The notes under the pieces are model-generated. The model had not been told where the DNA came from. It did not search any database and saw only the letters and a program-made list of their open reading frames with translations. Both the position numbers and the translations under genes were made by a program. From Umezawaea sp049997955 (GTDB lineage Bacteria > Actinomycetota > Actinomycetes > Mycobacteriales > Pseudonocardiaceae): 64,000 bases of DNA. The DNA is taken from positions 124,001-188,000 of the forward strand of contig JAEBDY010000014.1 in assembly GCA_049997955.1 (NCBI GenBank). Direction: 5' to 3'. The stretch's first letter is position 1, and each line of letters starts with the position of its first letter. Positions 1 to 8,999 of the stretch are shown here, in pieces.

Positions 1-395
1 ACCCAGTGGGGCTCGTACTCCACGCCGACGGCGCGGCGGCCTAGGCGTACGGCTTCGACGAGGGTGGTGCCGATGCCGCACATCGGGTCGAGCACCAGGT
101 CGCCGGGCTTGGTGTAGTGGGTGACTGCGTGGCGGACGACCTCGGGCAGCATCTTGGCCGGATGTGCGGTCGACTCGGGCGTGTACTTGTTCTTGCGTTG
201 CGCGGCCGGCGATGCCTGCGCGGTCGTCCACACCGACGCAGCGGACGGTTCCGAAGCTCGTCCGCTGCTGTCCACAGAGTTGTCCACAGCGGTGGGCGGA
301 GTGTCGAGTGCGGCGATGAGGGCGCGCGGGATGCGTTGGGTCGGTTCGTCGCCGACGGGCTCGGCGGTGGGCGAGGTGTTGGGGTCGTGTGTCAC
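1..395 (-). CDS. DNA methyltransferase, N-terminal part (cut by window edge)
   Basis: This is the first 131 codons of a SAM-dependent DNA methyltransferase of the N6/N4 class; the rest lies beyond position 1. About 85 weakly conserved residues are followed by a motif X-like HPAKM and a clear SAM-binding motif I (LDPMCGIGTTLVEA). The GTG start at 395 is preceded by GGAAGG at good spacing, almost the same leader as the gene upstream. It follows the 455-1537 gene by 59 bp on the same strand, so the two are probably cotranscribed. Such enzymes on conjugative elements usually protect the element from restriction. The target sequence cannot be inferred from what is present. The family call is firm. 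Confidence 0.85.
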   Translation of the reverse strand, partial: MTHDPNTSPTAEPVGDEPTQRIPRALIAALDTPPTAVDNSVDSSGRASEPSAASVWTTAQASPAAQRKNKYTPESTAHPAKMLPEVVRHAVTHYTKPGDLVLDPMCGIGTTLVEAVRLGRRAVGVEYEPHW

Positions 396-454
396 GGGCG
401 TGCCTTCCTGACGGCGGAGTCCGGGATGGGCGAAGTCGGGATTCGATGCGGTGT

Positions 455-1537
455 TCACCGGAGGCCGTCGCCCTGCGAGACCGCGTCTGCGCGCAGCGGC
501 TGGTGATCGTGCGGCTGGGCGAAGACCAGGACGTCGGAGTGGATGCGCCGATGCGACTCGGGCAGTCCGCGCACCACAGCTCGATGACGCACACGTGCCG
601 TCATGTCGTCGGTGCGGGCCTCGCCGGAGTGGTCGTCCGGGCGAGTGCCGATGGACTGAAGGTGGCCGTCGCGAACGGGTGCGTGCAGGGCAACGATGTG
701 CTGGAGGTAGAGCAGGTCGGCGTTCTGCCCGGCGGCGACCACCGCGCCGGTCGGATCGATCAACTCACCTGACGTCCAGTCACAGTGCGTGAGCATGACG
801 AGGATCCCGCCGACCCTCAACCGCCGCGCCGCGTAGAGCGCCACGGCGTCTGCGCTGTGGTCGCCGGAGCGGTGTGGCGGAAGGCTGGTGACGATCAGGT
901 CCGCACTGTCCGACGGTTCCGGCGCCACGTCCTGCGCGAGCCCCTTGTCCGTGTCCATCGGTGTCGTGGAGACGGTCGACGAAGCCGCGCTGGAGTTGCT
1001 GACGAGGTGGGCCCAGAAGGGTTGAGAGGGCTGGCCGTTCGCTGTCGGGTCGACGGGGATGTGCTCGGCGCGTGCGGTGCGGTTGAGGCGTTTGACGAGC
1101 GCCACGGCGTCCCCGAGTTCGGAGTTCGACTCGGTTTCGGGAGCGTGGTCGAGGGAGCCATCGATTCCGACCGCGGTGGGCGTTGGGCGAGTGCGGTCCT
1201 GGGTCGGAAGGGTCAGCAGCACGACTCGTGCGGCGGGTGCGCTGAACGAGGTGACGATCCGTTCGACAACCGCTGCGGGCCACGTGGCGTCGAGGGCGAT
1301 CGGGTCGGTGCCGGGGGTCCAGATGGTCGCCGGAGTCGGGGTGGAGGCAGACTCGCGCGACCGGGAGCGGGGGGTGTTGGTCGAGGGTTTGCCGGGGCTG
1401 ACGTGGGTAGTGGTCGGTGCGGTCGGCCAGGGTCGGCGGTCCTGGCTTCGACGCCCGCCGGGACGGGTCGAGGTCGGGTGGGTGGAGTCGGCACGTGGTC
1501 GGGGTGAGCGGCGGGCGGAGTGGTCGGGCTGGGTCAC
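455..1537 (-). CDS. Methyltransferase-like protein, probable partner of the downstream methylase
   Basis: A 360-residue protein whose second half resembles the post-motif IV part of N4/N6 DNA methylases: DLIVTSLPPH sits where DPPY/SPPY is expected, followed by a strand reading GGILVMLTHCDW and a segment like YLQHIVALH. The first 60 residues are Arg/Pro/Thr-rich and probably disordered. I chose GTG at 1537 rather than the upstream ATG at 1591 because GAAGGG precedes it and the leader matches that of the next gene. The motif IV-like SLPPH lacks the usual aromatic residue and no SAM motif I is obvious, so it may be a non-catalytic paralogue or a subunit. Function is inferred from motif and neighbour only. 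Confidence 0.6.
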   Translation of the reverse strand: MTQPDHSARRSPRPRADSTHPTSTRPGGRRSQDRRPWPTAPTTTHVSPGKPSTNTPRSRSRESASTPTPATIWTPGTDPIALDATWPAAVVERIVTSFSAPAARVVLLTLPTQDRTRPTPTAVGIDGSLDHAPETESNSELGDAVALVKRLNRTARAEHIPVDPTANGQPSQPFWAHLVSNSSAASSTVSTTPMDTDKGLAQDVAPEPSDSADLIVTSLPPHRSGDHSADAVALYAARRLRVGGILVMLTHCDWTSGELIDPTGAVVAAGQNADLLYLQHIVALHAPVRDGHLQSIGTRPDDHSGEARTDDMTARVRHRAVVRGLPESHRRIHSDVLVFAQPHDHQPLRADAVSQGDGLR

Positions 1538-1591
1538 GGGTGTCCCTTCGCCGAACTGGGTGCGCCCGGTGATGCGAGGCGCTGATGACAC

Positions 1592-2063
1592 CCCTGAACT
1601 CCGAAATACGCACCCTGCGGGGACACACGCTCACTAGATATTTTCAATCGTCTTTCGCAGCGATGATCAGACAAGAGAGGGACCGCGCACAGACTTATCC
1701 GCAAGGAGCAGGAAGGTCGAAGGACGCAAATCCAGCGCATCGCCTTGAATCCGGCTGAGAACCGCTGGTCCGCCGCCGAACCGCAGTGGGTGATGGTTCA
1801 CCGAAGGCGATGATCGACCTGGTACCGCGACCGGGTATGGCCAGGTAGACCGCTACTACCGCCAACCCATTCCGATCATGCTCCCAGGCTCGCAGTGATC
1901 TACGAAGACGCGAAAAATGCTTCCGCGCAAACCTGGAGAACACGACTTTAGCTCGTCGGCACCTTTGCCGTAGTAGGTCGGTACCAGTTTGGTGATCGGT
2001 TGGTACTACCTGCCGTGGCGTCCTGGGTAAGTCGTTTATTCCGACTTGCTTCGGGAGCCATTC
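1592..2063. other. Intergenic region between divergent methylase and conjugation operons
   Basis: No convincing gene lies in this 470-bp stretch. It must hold the promoters of both the leftward methyltransferase genes and the rightward transfer operon. The heptamer TACTACC occurs near 1854 and 2004, and inverted repeats lie just upstream of the operon (separate entry). Confidence 0.5.
1970..2009. promoter_or_regulatory. Nested inverted repeats, candidate operator
   Basis: GTAGTA (1970-1975) is the inverse of TACTAC (2004-2009), and GTACCA (1981-1986) is the inverse of TGGTAC (2001-2006). The nested arms end about 55 bp before the first start codon of the transfer operon. An operator for an element-encoded repressor is an inference; no repressor is visible next to it. 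Confidence 0.35.
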
Positions 2064-3110
2064 ATGAGTTCACGTGAGGTTATTCCGCGCTCGGGGTTCG
2101 AGCGCGATTCCATGCCGTTGGACGCTGCACGGTCGGCGTTCGAGTGGTTGGTCGCGGGGCCGCAGCCGGTGTCGGTGGACGGGCGGTTGTTCGCTGGTCT
2201 TCCAGCCCGGCGGGTGCCGTTGAACGAGCTGCGCGACCGGCTGCTGCACCGCCGCTGCCCCCAGTCGTTGCGGGACGCGGTGTGGGCACACCTGGTCCTG
2301 CTCGCCCGCGCTGAAGGTGGGACCTGGACCGTCGGTGCGGTCGGTGTCGCTCTGCCCGCGTTGACGTCCATCGCCGCGACCTTGTCGGCGAAGTTCGCTT
2401 CCGATCCGAGTGACATCCACGCCGCAGTGCTCGCCGGGTTCGTCGCCGCACTCGGCGAGATCGACCTACGCCGACCACGCATCATGCTGCGCCTGCGATG
2501 GGCCGCCTACCGCGCCGGCCATGCCGCCGTGCGCGAGGCGCTCGACGCGCCGGTGCCCTCCGGTCACGGCCTCCGCGCGACGCTGCCGACTCCCCCGCAG
2601 GGCCACCCGGATTTCGTTCTCGCTCGCGCGATCGCCGAGGGTGCCATCACCTCCGCCGAAGCCGAACTGATCGGCTCGACACGGCTGGAAGGCGTGCCGC
2701 TGGCCGGTGCCGCGGCCGAGCGCAACCTCTCCTACCAGGCGGTCAAGAAGGCGCGTCAGCGTGCCGAGCACCGCCTGGTCGCCTACCTGCTCGACGACAC
2801 GACCGATGCCGTGCACGTCGTCGCGTCCGAGCACGACCTGGCGATTCAGGTGGCCGACGCGGTGACCATCACCGACGCCGCCTCGCACGTGAAGTCGACC
2901 GCCGCTCGGTCACGCGATGTCACCGAATCGTCGTCGCAGGTGGCGGACAAAGTCGGGGGTCACCTGTCCCCGCAGGGCCGGTTTCCCGGAGTTCAGGGGC
3001 GCGGGAGGACAGCAGTCACTCCCGCACGCACCACCTCTTCGCCCACGCCGCCGCGGCAGTCATCCCAGCGGTCGTCGGGCACGACTCCGGGAGCGTCGCG
3101 ATGCGCCTGA
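2064..3110 (+). CDS. Sigma factor-like DNA-binding protein, first gene of the transfer operon
   Basis: A 348-residue protein with ATG at 2064 chosen because GGGAG lies 6 bases before it; the TTG at 2046 has no ribosome site. Residues about 190-240 look like sigma-70 region 4 or a related helix-turn-helix (a stretch beginning EAELIGSTRLEGVPLAGAA with YQAVKKARQRAE as the recognition helix). The upstream part has a helical region with RPRIMLRLRWAAYRAG. Genes of this kind commonly head actinobacterial type IV secretion clusters and probably control transfer. No other sigma regions are evident, so it may be a regulator built from a sigma-like domain rather than a full sigma factor. The Ser/Thr/Arg-rich C-terminus looks disordered. 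Confidence 0.6.
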   Translation: MSSREVIPRSGFERDSMPLDAARSAFEWLVAGPQPVSVDGRLFAGLPARRVPLNELRDRLLHRRCPQSLRDAVWAHLVLLARAEGGTWTVGAVGVALPALTSIAATLSAKFASDPSDIHAAVLAGFVAALGEIDLRRPRIMLRLRWAAYRAGHAAVREALDAPVPSGHGLRATLPTPPQGHPDFVLARAIAEGAITSAEAELIGSTRLEGVPLAGAAAERNLSYQAVKKARQRAEHRLVAYLLDDTTDAVHVVASEHDLAIQVADAVTITDAASHVKSTAARSRDVTESSSQVADKVGGHLSPQGRFPGVQGRGRTAVTPARTTSSPTPPRQSSQRSSGTTPGASRCA

Positions 3111-3217
3111 CCCATATCCCCGCCCGTCCTCACAACCACCGTCAGCTTCCTGGCCGCAGGGTTGTCCTCTGCCGTCGCGAGGCGACTTCGCCAGCCCACA
3201 CTTCTCCGCACGCTGGC

Positions 3218-3601
3218 ATGAACCGACCTGTCGACCGCGGCACCACGACTCCGACCCGCGTGCCGCTGAGCATCACCCGTCGCATCGTGCTGACCGCCGA
3301 ACTGGTCGTGGTGGTGCTGCTGGCCTCGGGTGCGACGGCGCACGCGGACACCGTGGTGCTCGCGATCGCGGGCAGCGTCGATGAGGTCTTGACCAACATC
3401 CGCAACTGGCTGATGGGCATCCTCGCCGGGCTGGCCACGGTGTTCCTCACCATCGGGGGCGTCCGCCGCGTGTTCGGCGGCGCCGATCCCGGCGAGCAGG
3501 AGAAGTCCAAAGAGGCCTTCAGGGCAGCCGGGATCGGGTACGCCCTGGCCGCGCTCGCTCCGCTGGTCGTCACCGTGCTCAAGGGTCTCGTGGGGGCCTG
3601 A
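3218..3601 (+). CDS. VirB2/TrbC-like small membrane protein (pilin candidate)
   Basis: A 127-residue protein. An N-terminal hydrophobic segment (about 25-42) ending in an AHA-type signal peptidase site is followed by two transmembrane helices (about 60-82 and 105-125) separated by a short charged loop rich in Gly/Glu/Lys. This size and two-helix layout after a cleaved leader is what VirB2/TrbC pilins show. It begins 107 bp after the sigma-like gene and its stop is three bases before the next start, so it is coupled to the VirB6-like gene. No single residue proves the family; position directly upstream of VirB6, PrgI and VirB4 supports it. Confidence 0.65.
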   Translation: MNRPVDRGTTTPTRVPLSITRRIVLTAELVVVVLLASGATAHADTVVLAIAGSVDEVLTNIRNWLMGILAGLATVFLTIGGVRRVFGGADPGEQEKSKEAFRAAGIGYALAALAPLVVTVLKGLVGA

Positions 3602-3604
3602 GCG

Positions 3605-5911
3605 ATGCGCCCATCGATCAGGCCCACCACACAGCGGACGTCAGTCGGCTCCGCTGGCGGCCCGCCGCACGCAGCGTCGAGCACGGGAAGCGGGTCGGCG
3701 CCGGTAAGCCGCCGGAAAATGCTCGCGCCCGCGGCCCCGAGTCTCCGGCGAACTCGCCGGAAGGCGCGACTTTTTCGACTGGCGCGCAGCCGGGTATTGG
3801 TTGCGCTGGCGGGGTGCCTGCTCGTCATGTCGGGCGGCACGCTCGCCTCCGCGGCTCTCGGTCCGGACTCGGGAACGCGGGCGCTTCCCATCGCCGCCGC
3901 GCAGCCGGTCACCCAGCCGCCGCTGCCGTTCCCTACCGCCGACCCGGACCCGTGTAGTCCTGGTTCACCGCTACCGGCCTGCACCCTGCAGACGCCGACG
4001 GGACTGCCGCTGCCGTCGTGCGGCCCGACGCAACCGCAGTGCGCGCCCACCGCCACCACGACACCGACAACGCCGTGCTCGGGCGAGGGCTGCATTCCCC
4101 GCCCCGGGACGACCACCGCGCCGCCGAGCAACCCCGGTACCGGCTGGCCCGGTCAGGGTGAGCAGACCGAGGACGACTGCGGGATCACCGATATCGGCGC
4201 CTGCGTCACCGAAGCGATCAACGGCTTCTTCCGGGGTCTCGTCACCGATGCGCTCAACCCGCTGTTGGACCTGTTGTCCACGACGTTGTTGACCACGCCG
4301 ATGCCGGACTCGCTACCGCGACTCGGTGAGCTGTGGGAGAACTCCTGGCAGATCCTGCTCATCTCCTACAGCCTGCTCGTGCTCATCGCCGGGGTCATCG
4401 CGATGAGCTACCAGACCCTCCAGACCCGACACTCCATCAAGGAACTCGCACCGCGCCTTGTGGTCGGGTTCCTGGCCGGGGCGTTGAGTCTGTGGGTGGC
4501 GACCAAGGGCATCCAGATCGCCAACGCCGTGGTCGAGGCCATCATGGACGGTGGTGTCGACGCCGAGTCCACGGCTCGGACGCTGCGGAACATGGTCGTG
4601 AACACGACCATGCAGGGCGGCGTGTGGATGGCGTTCATCGGCATCGTCCTGGCCGGGCTGCTGGTCGCGTTGCTGATCACCTACGCGGTCCGGGTGGCGG
4701 TGACGATCATCCTGATCGGCGGCGCGCCACTGGCGATGATGTTCCACGCGCTCTCCCAGACCGAGGGCATCGCCTACTGGTGGTGGAAGACCTTCGGCGG
4801 GTGTCTGGCCATCCAGGTGGGCCAGAGCCTCACCCTGATCACCGCGCTGAAAGTGTTCCTGGCGCCTGGCGGTTTCGGCCTCTTCGGGACGACCGACTCC
4901 GGTCTGGTCAACCTGCTCGTCGCCATCGCGTTGATCTACATCCTGTTCAAGATCCCGTTCTGGGTGATGTCCTCGATCCGAGGTGGCGGCGGACGTTCAC
5001 TGGTCGGGTCGCTGGTGAAGGGAGCGCTGGCCTACAAGACCTTCGGGCTGCTCGGTGGCCGTGGCAGCAGCCGCGGCCCGCGACCGGCCAGCGGTGGTCG
5101 CGTCGCCAAGCCACCGGACCCGTTCGCGAACACCCGCACCACCTCGACCGGTCAGTACATCCTGCCTCTGCCCGGCGTGCGCCGGGTCCGATCGAACGCC
5201 AAGAAAGCCGCCGCTTCCACCAACGCCACGGGTAACGCTCGGTCAGGCAACAAGACCCACCAGCCGAAGAGCAAAGGCTCGTCGACGTCGCCTTCCGTGA
5301 AGGGGAAGCAGTTGGCGTTGCCGCTGGGCGATGACTGGCCGGAGAACAAGCCCGTGCTCGGACGCGATGGCCAGTACCGGCTGCCGCTGGACGTCAAGCG
5401 CACGAAGACCACACCACCGCCCATCCCACAGGGCGGTGGATCCCCGAATCGCCCGCGTCCGACCCGTCGCGGTGGCACTCAACTGGAGTTGCCGCTCGAC
5501 CCGTTCAAGGGCAACCGACCCACCACGTCCGGGCAATACCCGTTGCCGCTGGACGGAGTCCGCCGGGTACCTCGCCCACCGAGTCCGCCGCCACCTCCAG
5601 CACCGCCTCGCGCCCGAACCCGAGTGGTGCAGCCGGAGCTGCCGTTCGACCCGTACAAGGACAACCGGGCCAACCGCGGCGGCCAGTATCCGTTGCCGTT
5701 GGACGGCGTGCCTCGGGTTCCTGCGGCCAAGCCCGCCGCCGCTCCACCACCGGCGGCTCCGCCTCGACCCTCCCCACGAGCGGGACGGCAGTTGCGGCTG
5801 CCGTTGGACCTGCCCAAGCCATCCAAGCCGACGACGCCGGCCTCCAGCCCACCGCAAGCACCACCGGCAGCGGTGCCGCCGAGGCCCAAGCCGAGAGGTA
5901 AGACCCCATGA
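3605..5911 (+). CDS. VirB6/TrbL-like conjugal transfer membrane protein with repetitive tail
   Basis: A 768-residue polytopic protein. An N-terminal basic region and signal-like helix (about 62-85) lead into a Pro/Thr/Cys-rich extracytoplasmic stretch (90-190). Five to six membrane helices follow (about 245-470), typical of VirB6/TrbL channel subunits. The last 300 residues are basic, proline-rich, probably cytoplasmic, and carry eight spaced Q-x-x-L-P-L/F hexapeptides (separate entry). It overlaps the next gene by ATGA, so the operon is translationally coupled. The VirB6 role, the inner-membrane channel for DNA and protein export, follows from topology and neighbours. The tail is not a usual part of the family. 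Confidence 0.75.
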   Translation: MRPSIRPTTQRTSVGSAGGPPHAASSTGSGSAPVSRRKMLAPAAPSLRRTRRKARLFRLARSRVLVALAGCLLVMSGGTLASAALGPDSGTRALPIAAAQPVTQPPLPFPTADPDPCSPGSPLPACTLQTPTGLPLPSCGPTQPQCAPTATTTPTTPCSGEGCIPRPGTTTAPPSNPGTGWPGQGEQTEDDCGITDIGACVTEAINGFFRGLVTDALNPLLDLLSTTLLTTPMPDSLPRLGELWENSWQILLISYSLLVLIAGVIAMSYQTLQTRHSIKELAPRLVVGFLAGALSLWVATKGIQIANAVVEAIMDGGVDAESTARTLRNMVVNTTMQGGVWMAFIGIVLAGLLVALLITYAVRVAVTIILIGGAPLAMMFHALSQTEGIAYWWWKTFGGCLAIQVGQSLTLITALKVFLAPGGFGLFGTTDSGLVNLLVAIALIYILFKIPFWVMSSIRGGGGRSLVGSLVKGALAYKTFGLLGGRGSSRGPRPASGGRVAKPPDPFANTRTTSTGQYILPLPGVRRVRSNAKKAAASTNATGNARSGNKTHQPKSKGSSTSPSVKGKQLALPLGDDWPENKPVLGRDGQYRLPLDVKRTKTTPPPIPQGGGSPNRPRPTRRGGTQLELPLDPFKGNRPTTSGQYPLPLDGVRRVPRPPSPPPPPAPPRARTRVVQPELPFDPYKDNRANRGGQYPLPLDGVPRVPAAKPAAAPPPAAPPRPSPRAGRQLRLPLDLPKPSKPTTPASSPPQAPPAAVPPRPKPRGKTP
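5153..5806 (+). repeat. Eight Q-x-x-L-P-L/F hexapeptide repeats in the VirB6-like tail
   Basis: Copies start at residues 517 (QYILPL), 569 (QLALPL), 590 (QYRLPL), 626 (QLELPL), 644 (QYPLPL), 676 (QPELPF), 694 (QYPLPL) and 729 (QLRLPL). From 569 to 694 they alternate between a Q-L/P form and a Q-Y form, 18-21 residues apart within pairs, with similar flanks (DPFKGNR, DPYKDNR, DGVRRVP). Three copies fit QLxLPL exactly. Confidence 0.8.
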
Positions 5912-7041
5912 CCGCGCCTGTCCGTATCCCGGCCGATGTCGACATGCACGACCGCGTCCTCGGTCCGCTGACCGCACGCCAACTGGCCATCCTCGCCGCC
6001 GCCGGGTCAGTGCTCTACCTGATCTGGGCGACCACTCGCACGCTGGTGCCGATCCCGGTGTTCCTGGCATTTGCCGTCCCGGTCGGCGCGGCCTCGGCGA
6101 TGCTCGCGTTGGGCAAGCGCGACGGCGTGCCGATGGACAAACTGCTCGTCGCCGCGATCCGTCAACGGGTCGCCCCACGGCACCGTGTCGCCGCGCCCGA
6201 GGGTGTGCGCCCGGCGCCCGCCTGGCTCACCCCGAACGCGAGTCGCAAGGGCGGTGAAGGCCACGCGTCGCAGTCTGAGCGGGTCTCGCCCTCGGCTCTG
6301 CGGCTTCCGGCGGAGGCCGTCACCGAGACCGGCGTGGTCGATCTCGGCGCTGATGGCCTGGCGGTGGTTGCGGTCGCCTCGACGGTGAACTTCGCGCTGC
6401 GGACCCCGAACGAGCAGGAGGCGCTGGTCGCCTCGTTCGGCCGCTACCTGCACTCGTTGACCGCGCCGGTGCAGGTGCTCGTGCGCACCGAACGGCTCGA
6501 CCTGTCCGCGCAGATCGCCGAGTTGCGCGAACGCGCGGGCGGCCTGCCTCATCCCGCGTTGGAGGCCGCCGCGGTCGAACACGCCGACTACCTGGTTCAG
6601 CTCGGGCAGCAGTCCGATCTGCTGCGCCGCCAAGTGCTGCTCGTGCTGCGGGAGCCGCTCGGCATCGCCTCACCGACCGACGGTCTGGGCGGGCCCGGCC
6701 CGCTGGCAGTGCTGGGGTCGATGGCAGGCAATCGCCGCAAACGTGCGGGCGGACAGATCGATGCCGCAACTCGGAGGGCGGCGGAGTCGCGTTTGGTGCG
6801 TCGCCTCGGCGAGGCGATCGAGTTGCTGTCCCCGGCCGGGATCGTGATCACCCCACTGGACGCCGGACAGGCCACGGCGGTGCTGGCCTCGGCGTGCAAT
6901 CCCGACAGCCTGCTGCCGCCCTCAGCGGAGCTGGCCGGCTCGGACGAGGTCATCACCACCTCCAGCGCGAACCTGATCGAAGACGACGTCGACGACTGGG
7001 ACTACGAGGACGACTACGACGACGAGAAGGGAGAGTCCTGA
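5908..7041 (+). CDS. PrgI-family type IV secretion protein
   Basis: A 377-residue protein. Two close hydrophobic segments (about 24-43 and 46-63) after an N-terminal VDMHDRVLGPLTARQLA match the PrgI family, known from Gram-positive conjugation systems and placed directly before VirB4. A soluble domain of about 250 residues follows and the tail is strongly acidic (a run of Asp/Glu/Tyr near 360-377). It overlaps both neighbours (ATGA with the VirB6-like gene, TGATG with virB4), so the three products are made in a coupled series. The C-terminal domain has no function I can name. Confidence 0.8.
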   Translation: MTAPVRIPADVDMHDRVLGPLTARQLAILAAAGSVLYLIWATTRTLVPIPVFLAFAVPVGAASAMLALGKRDGVPMDKLLVAAIRQRVAPRHRVAAPEGVRPAPAWLTPNASRKGGEGHASQSERVSPSALRLPAEAVTETGVVDLGADGLAVVAVASTVNFALRTPNEQEALVASFGRYLHSLTAPVQVLVRTERLDLSAQIAELRERAGGLPHPALEAAAVEHADYLVQLGQQSDLLRRQVLLVLREPLGIASPTDGLGGPGPLAVLGSMAGNRRKRAGGQIDAATRRAAESRLVRRLGEAIELLSPAGIVITPLDAGQATAVLASACNPDSLLPPSAELAGSDEVITTSSANLIEDDVDDWDYEDDYDDEKGES

Positions 7042-8948
7042 TGCCCGCTCGCGCACGTCAGACCCGTGGCAACCACGGCCTGGCCTCCTCGGCCGCCGCC
7101 GCGTTCACCCCCGATGCCTTGTCGGTGGCCGCGCGGCACTTGGAGGTCAGCGGTGAGTGGGTCTCCAGCTTCGCCGTCGTCGGTTTCCCGCGCGAGGTGC
7201 ATCCCGGTTGGCTGGCGCCGCTGCTGACCTACCCCGGTCGGCTGGACGTCTCGGTGCACATCGAGCCGATCGACCCGGCCACCTCCGCCTCGCGGTTGAG
7301 GAAGCAGTTGGCGAAGTTGGAGGCCGGGCGCCGCCACACCGCGGAGCACGGACGGTTGTTCGACCCGCAGGTCGAGGCGGCGACCGAGGACGCCTACGAC
7401 CTGTCCTCACGAGTGGCTCGCGGAGAGGGGAAGTTGTTCCGGGTCGGGCTGTACCTGACCGTCCACGCCGTCTCGGAGAAGGCTCTCGCGGACGAGGTGG
7501 CCGCACTGCGATCGCTGTGCGCTTCCCTGTTGTTGGACGCCAAGCACACCACCTACAGGTCGTTGCAGGGCTGGGTGTCGACCCTGCCGATGGGGCTGGA
7601 CCTCATCGGGATGCGCCGCACGTTCGACACCTCGGCGTTGGCGGCGGCGTTCCCGTTCACCAGCCCCGATCTCCCCGCGTCCGACCCGACCGGGGTGGCC
7701 GCGCCGTCGGGGGTGCTCTACGGCTACAACGTCGGCTCACAAGGGTTGGTGCACTGGGATCGGTTCGGGGAAGGGATGCACAACCACAACTCGGTGATCC
7801 TGGGTCGTTCCGGTGCGGGCAAGTCGTATCTGGTGAAGCTGGAACTGCTGCGGTCGCTGTACCGAGGTATCGAGGTCGCCGTGGTCGACCCCGAGGACGA
7901 ATACGCCCGGTTGGCCGCCGCGGTTGGCGGCACCTACGTCCATCTCGGTGCGCGAGACGTTCGTTTGAACCCTTTCGATCTGCCGATTCACACGCGCTCC
8001 GATGGTCGTCGCACTGCGCCGAAGGACGCGTTGGTGCGTCGGTCGCTGTTCCTGCACACCGTCATCGCCGTCCTCGTCGGTAGCGAACTGGAGGCGGCGG
8101 AACGGGCGGCGTTGGACCGGGCGATCGCGGCGACCTACCAGAGCGTGGGCATCACCGCCGATGCCCGGACGTGGACTCGGCCTTCGCCGACACTGCGGAT
8201 CTTGCGGGACCAGCTCGTGGCCACCGGCCAGGCCGGTGACCGGGCCGCGGGTGAGTTGGCGGCGCGGCTGCATCCGTTCGTCGAGGGTGCGTTCAAGCAG
8301 CTGTTCGATGGGCCCAGCAGCGTCAATCCCGAAGGGCACCTGGTGGTGTTCAGTCTGCGCGACCTGCCCGACGAGCTCAAGGGCATCGGCACGCTGCTGA
8401 CTCTGGACGCGGTGTGGCGGCGGGTGTCCAACCCCGCCATCCGCCGCCCGCGGCTCGTGGTGGTGGACGAGGCGTGGCTGCTGATGAAGGAGAAGTCCGG
8501 CGCCGAGTTCCTCTTCCGGATGGCCAAGGCGTCCCGCAAGCACTGGGCAGGTCTCACGGTGGCGACCCAGGACACCGCCGACGTGTTGGGCAGTGATCTG
8601 GGCAAGGCGGTGGTGGCGAACGCGGCCACGCAGATCCTGCTGCGGCAGGCGTCGCAGGCGATCGACGAGATCACCCGGACGTTCGACCTGTCGGCCGGGG
8701 AACGGGCGTTCGTGCTCTCGGCCGATCGCGGACAAGGCCTGCTGTCGGCTGGGACGCAGCGGGTGGCGTTCCAGAGCATCGCCTCACCGACCGAGCACTA
8801 CCTGGTCACCAGCAACCCTGCCGAACTCGCCGCCTACGCCGATGACACCGAACCGGTCGACGAGGCCGAGTCGGCGTTCGTCGACCTGGGAGTCGACGGA
8901 GACGAGTTCGGCTTCGACGACTCCCAGATCCACCTCGACGACGCCTGA
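7041..8948 (+). CDS. virB4: VirB4-type conjugation ATPase
   Basis: A 635-residue secretion ATPase that powers assembly and transport by the type IV channel at the inner membrane. The start is the ATG overlapping the stop of the PrgI gene. Walker A is GRSGAGKS at residues 255-262 and Walker B RLVVVDEAW at 471-479. WAGLTVATQD and a later ILLRQ segment match conserved positions of VirB4/TraC proteins. The N-terminal 230 residues correspond to the family's membrane-docking domain. The acidic C-terminus is as in the upstream gene. It is full length and appears intact. Confidence 0.92.
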   Translation: MPARARQTRGNHGLASSAAAAFTPDALSVAARHLEVSGEWVSSFAVVGFPREVHPGWLAPLLTYPGRLDVSVHIEPIDPATSASRLRKQLAKLEAGRRHTAEHGRLFDPQVEAATEDAYDLSSRVARGEGKLFRVGLYLTVHAVSEKALADEVAALRSLCASLLLDAKHTTYRSLQGWVSTLPMGLDLIGMRRTFDTSALAAAFPFTSPDLPASDPTGVAAPSGVLYGYNVGSQGLVHWDRFGEGMHNHNSVILGRSGAGKSYLVKLELLRSLYRGIEVAVVDPEDEYARLAAAVGGTYVHLGARDVRLNPFDLPIHTRSDGRRTAPKDALVRRSLFLHTVIAVLVGSELEAAERAALDRAIAATYQSVGITADARTWTRPSPTLRILRDQLVATGQAGDRAAGELAARLHPFVEGAFKQLFDGPSSVNPEGHLVVFSLRDLPDELKGIGTLLTLDAVWRRVSNPAIRRPRLVVVDEAWLLMKEKSGAEFLFRMAKASRKHWAGLTVATQDTADVLGSDLGKAVVANAATQILLRQASQAIDEITRTFDLSAGERAFVLSADRGQGLLSAGTQRVAFQSIASPTEHYLVTSNPAELAAYADDTEPVDEAESAFVDLGVDGDEFGFDDSQIHLDDA

Positions 8949-8999
8949 CCGCTCCCACGCTGGCGTCTCGTTCGCACATCTCCGTGGAGGGACTCGTTC

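Noticed and set aside
780..1634. 284-residue minus-strand reading frame
   Set aside because: Arg/Pro-rich shadow of the methyltransferase-like gene; codon positions fit the other frame.
5153..5806. Hexapeptide array considered as a sequence artefact of Pro-rich DNA
   Set aside because: The Q-x-x-L-P-L core is spelled with different codons in different copies and the flanks vary, so selection on the peptide is more likely.
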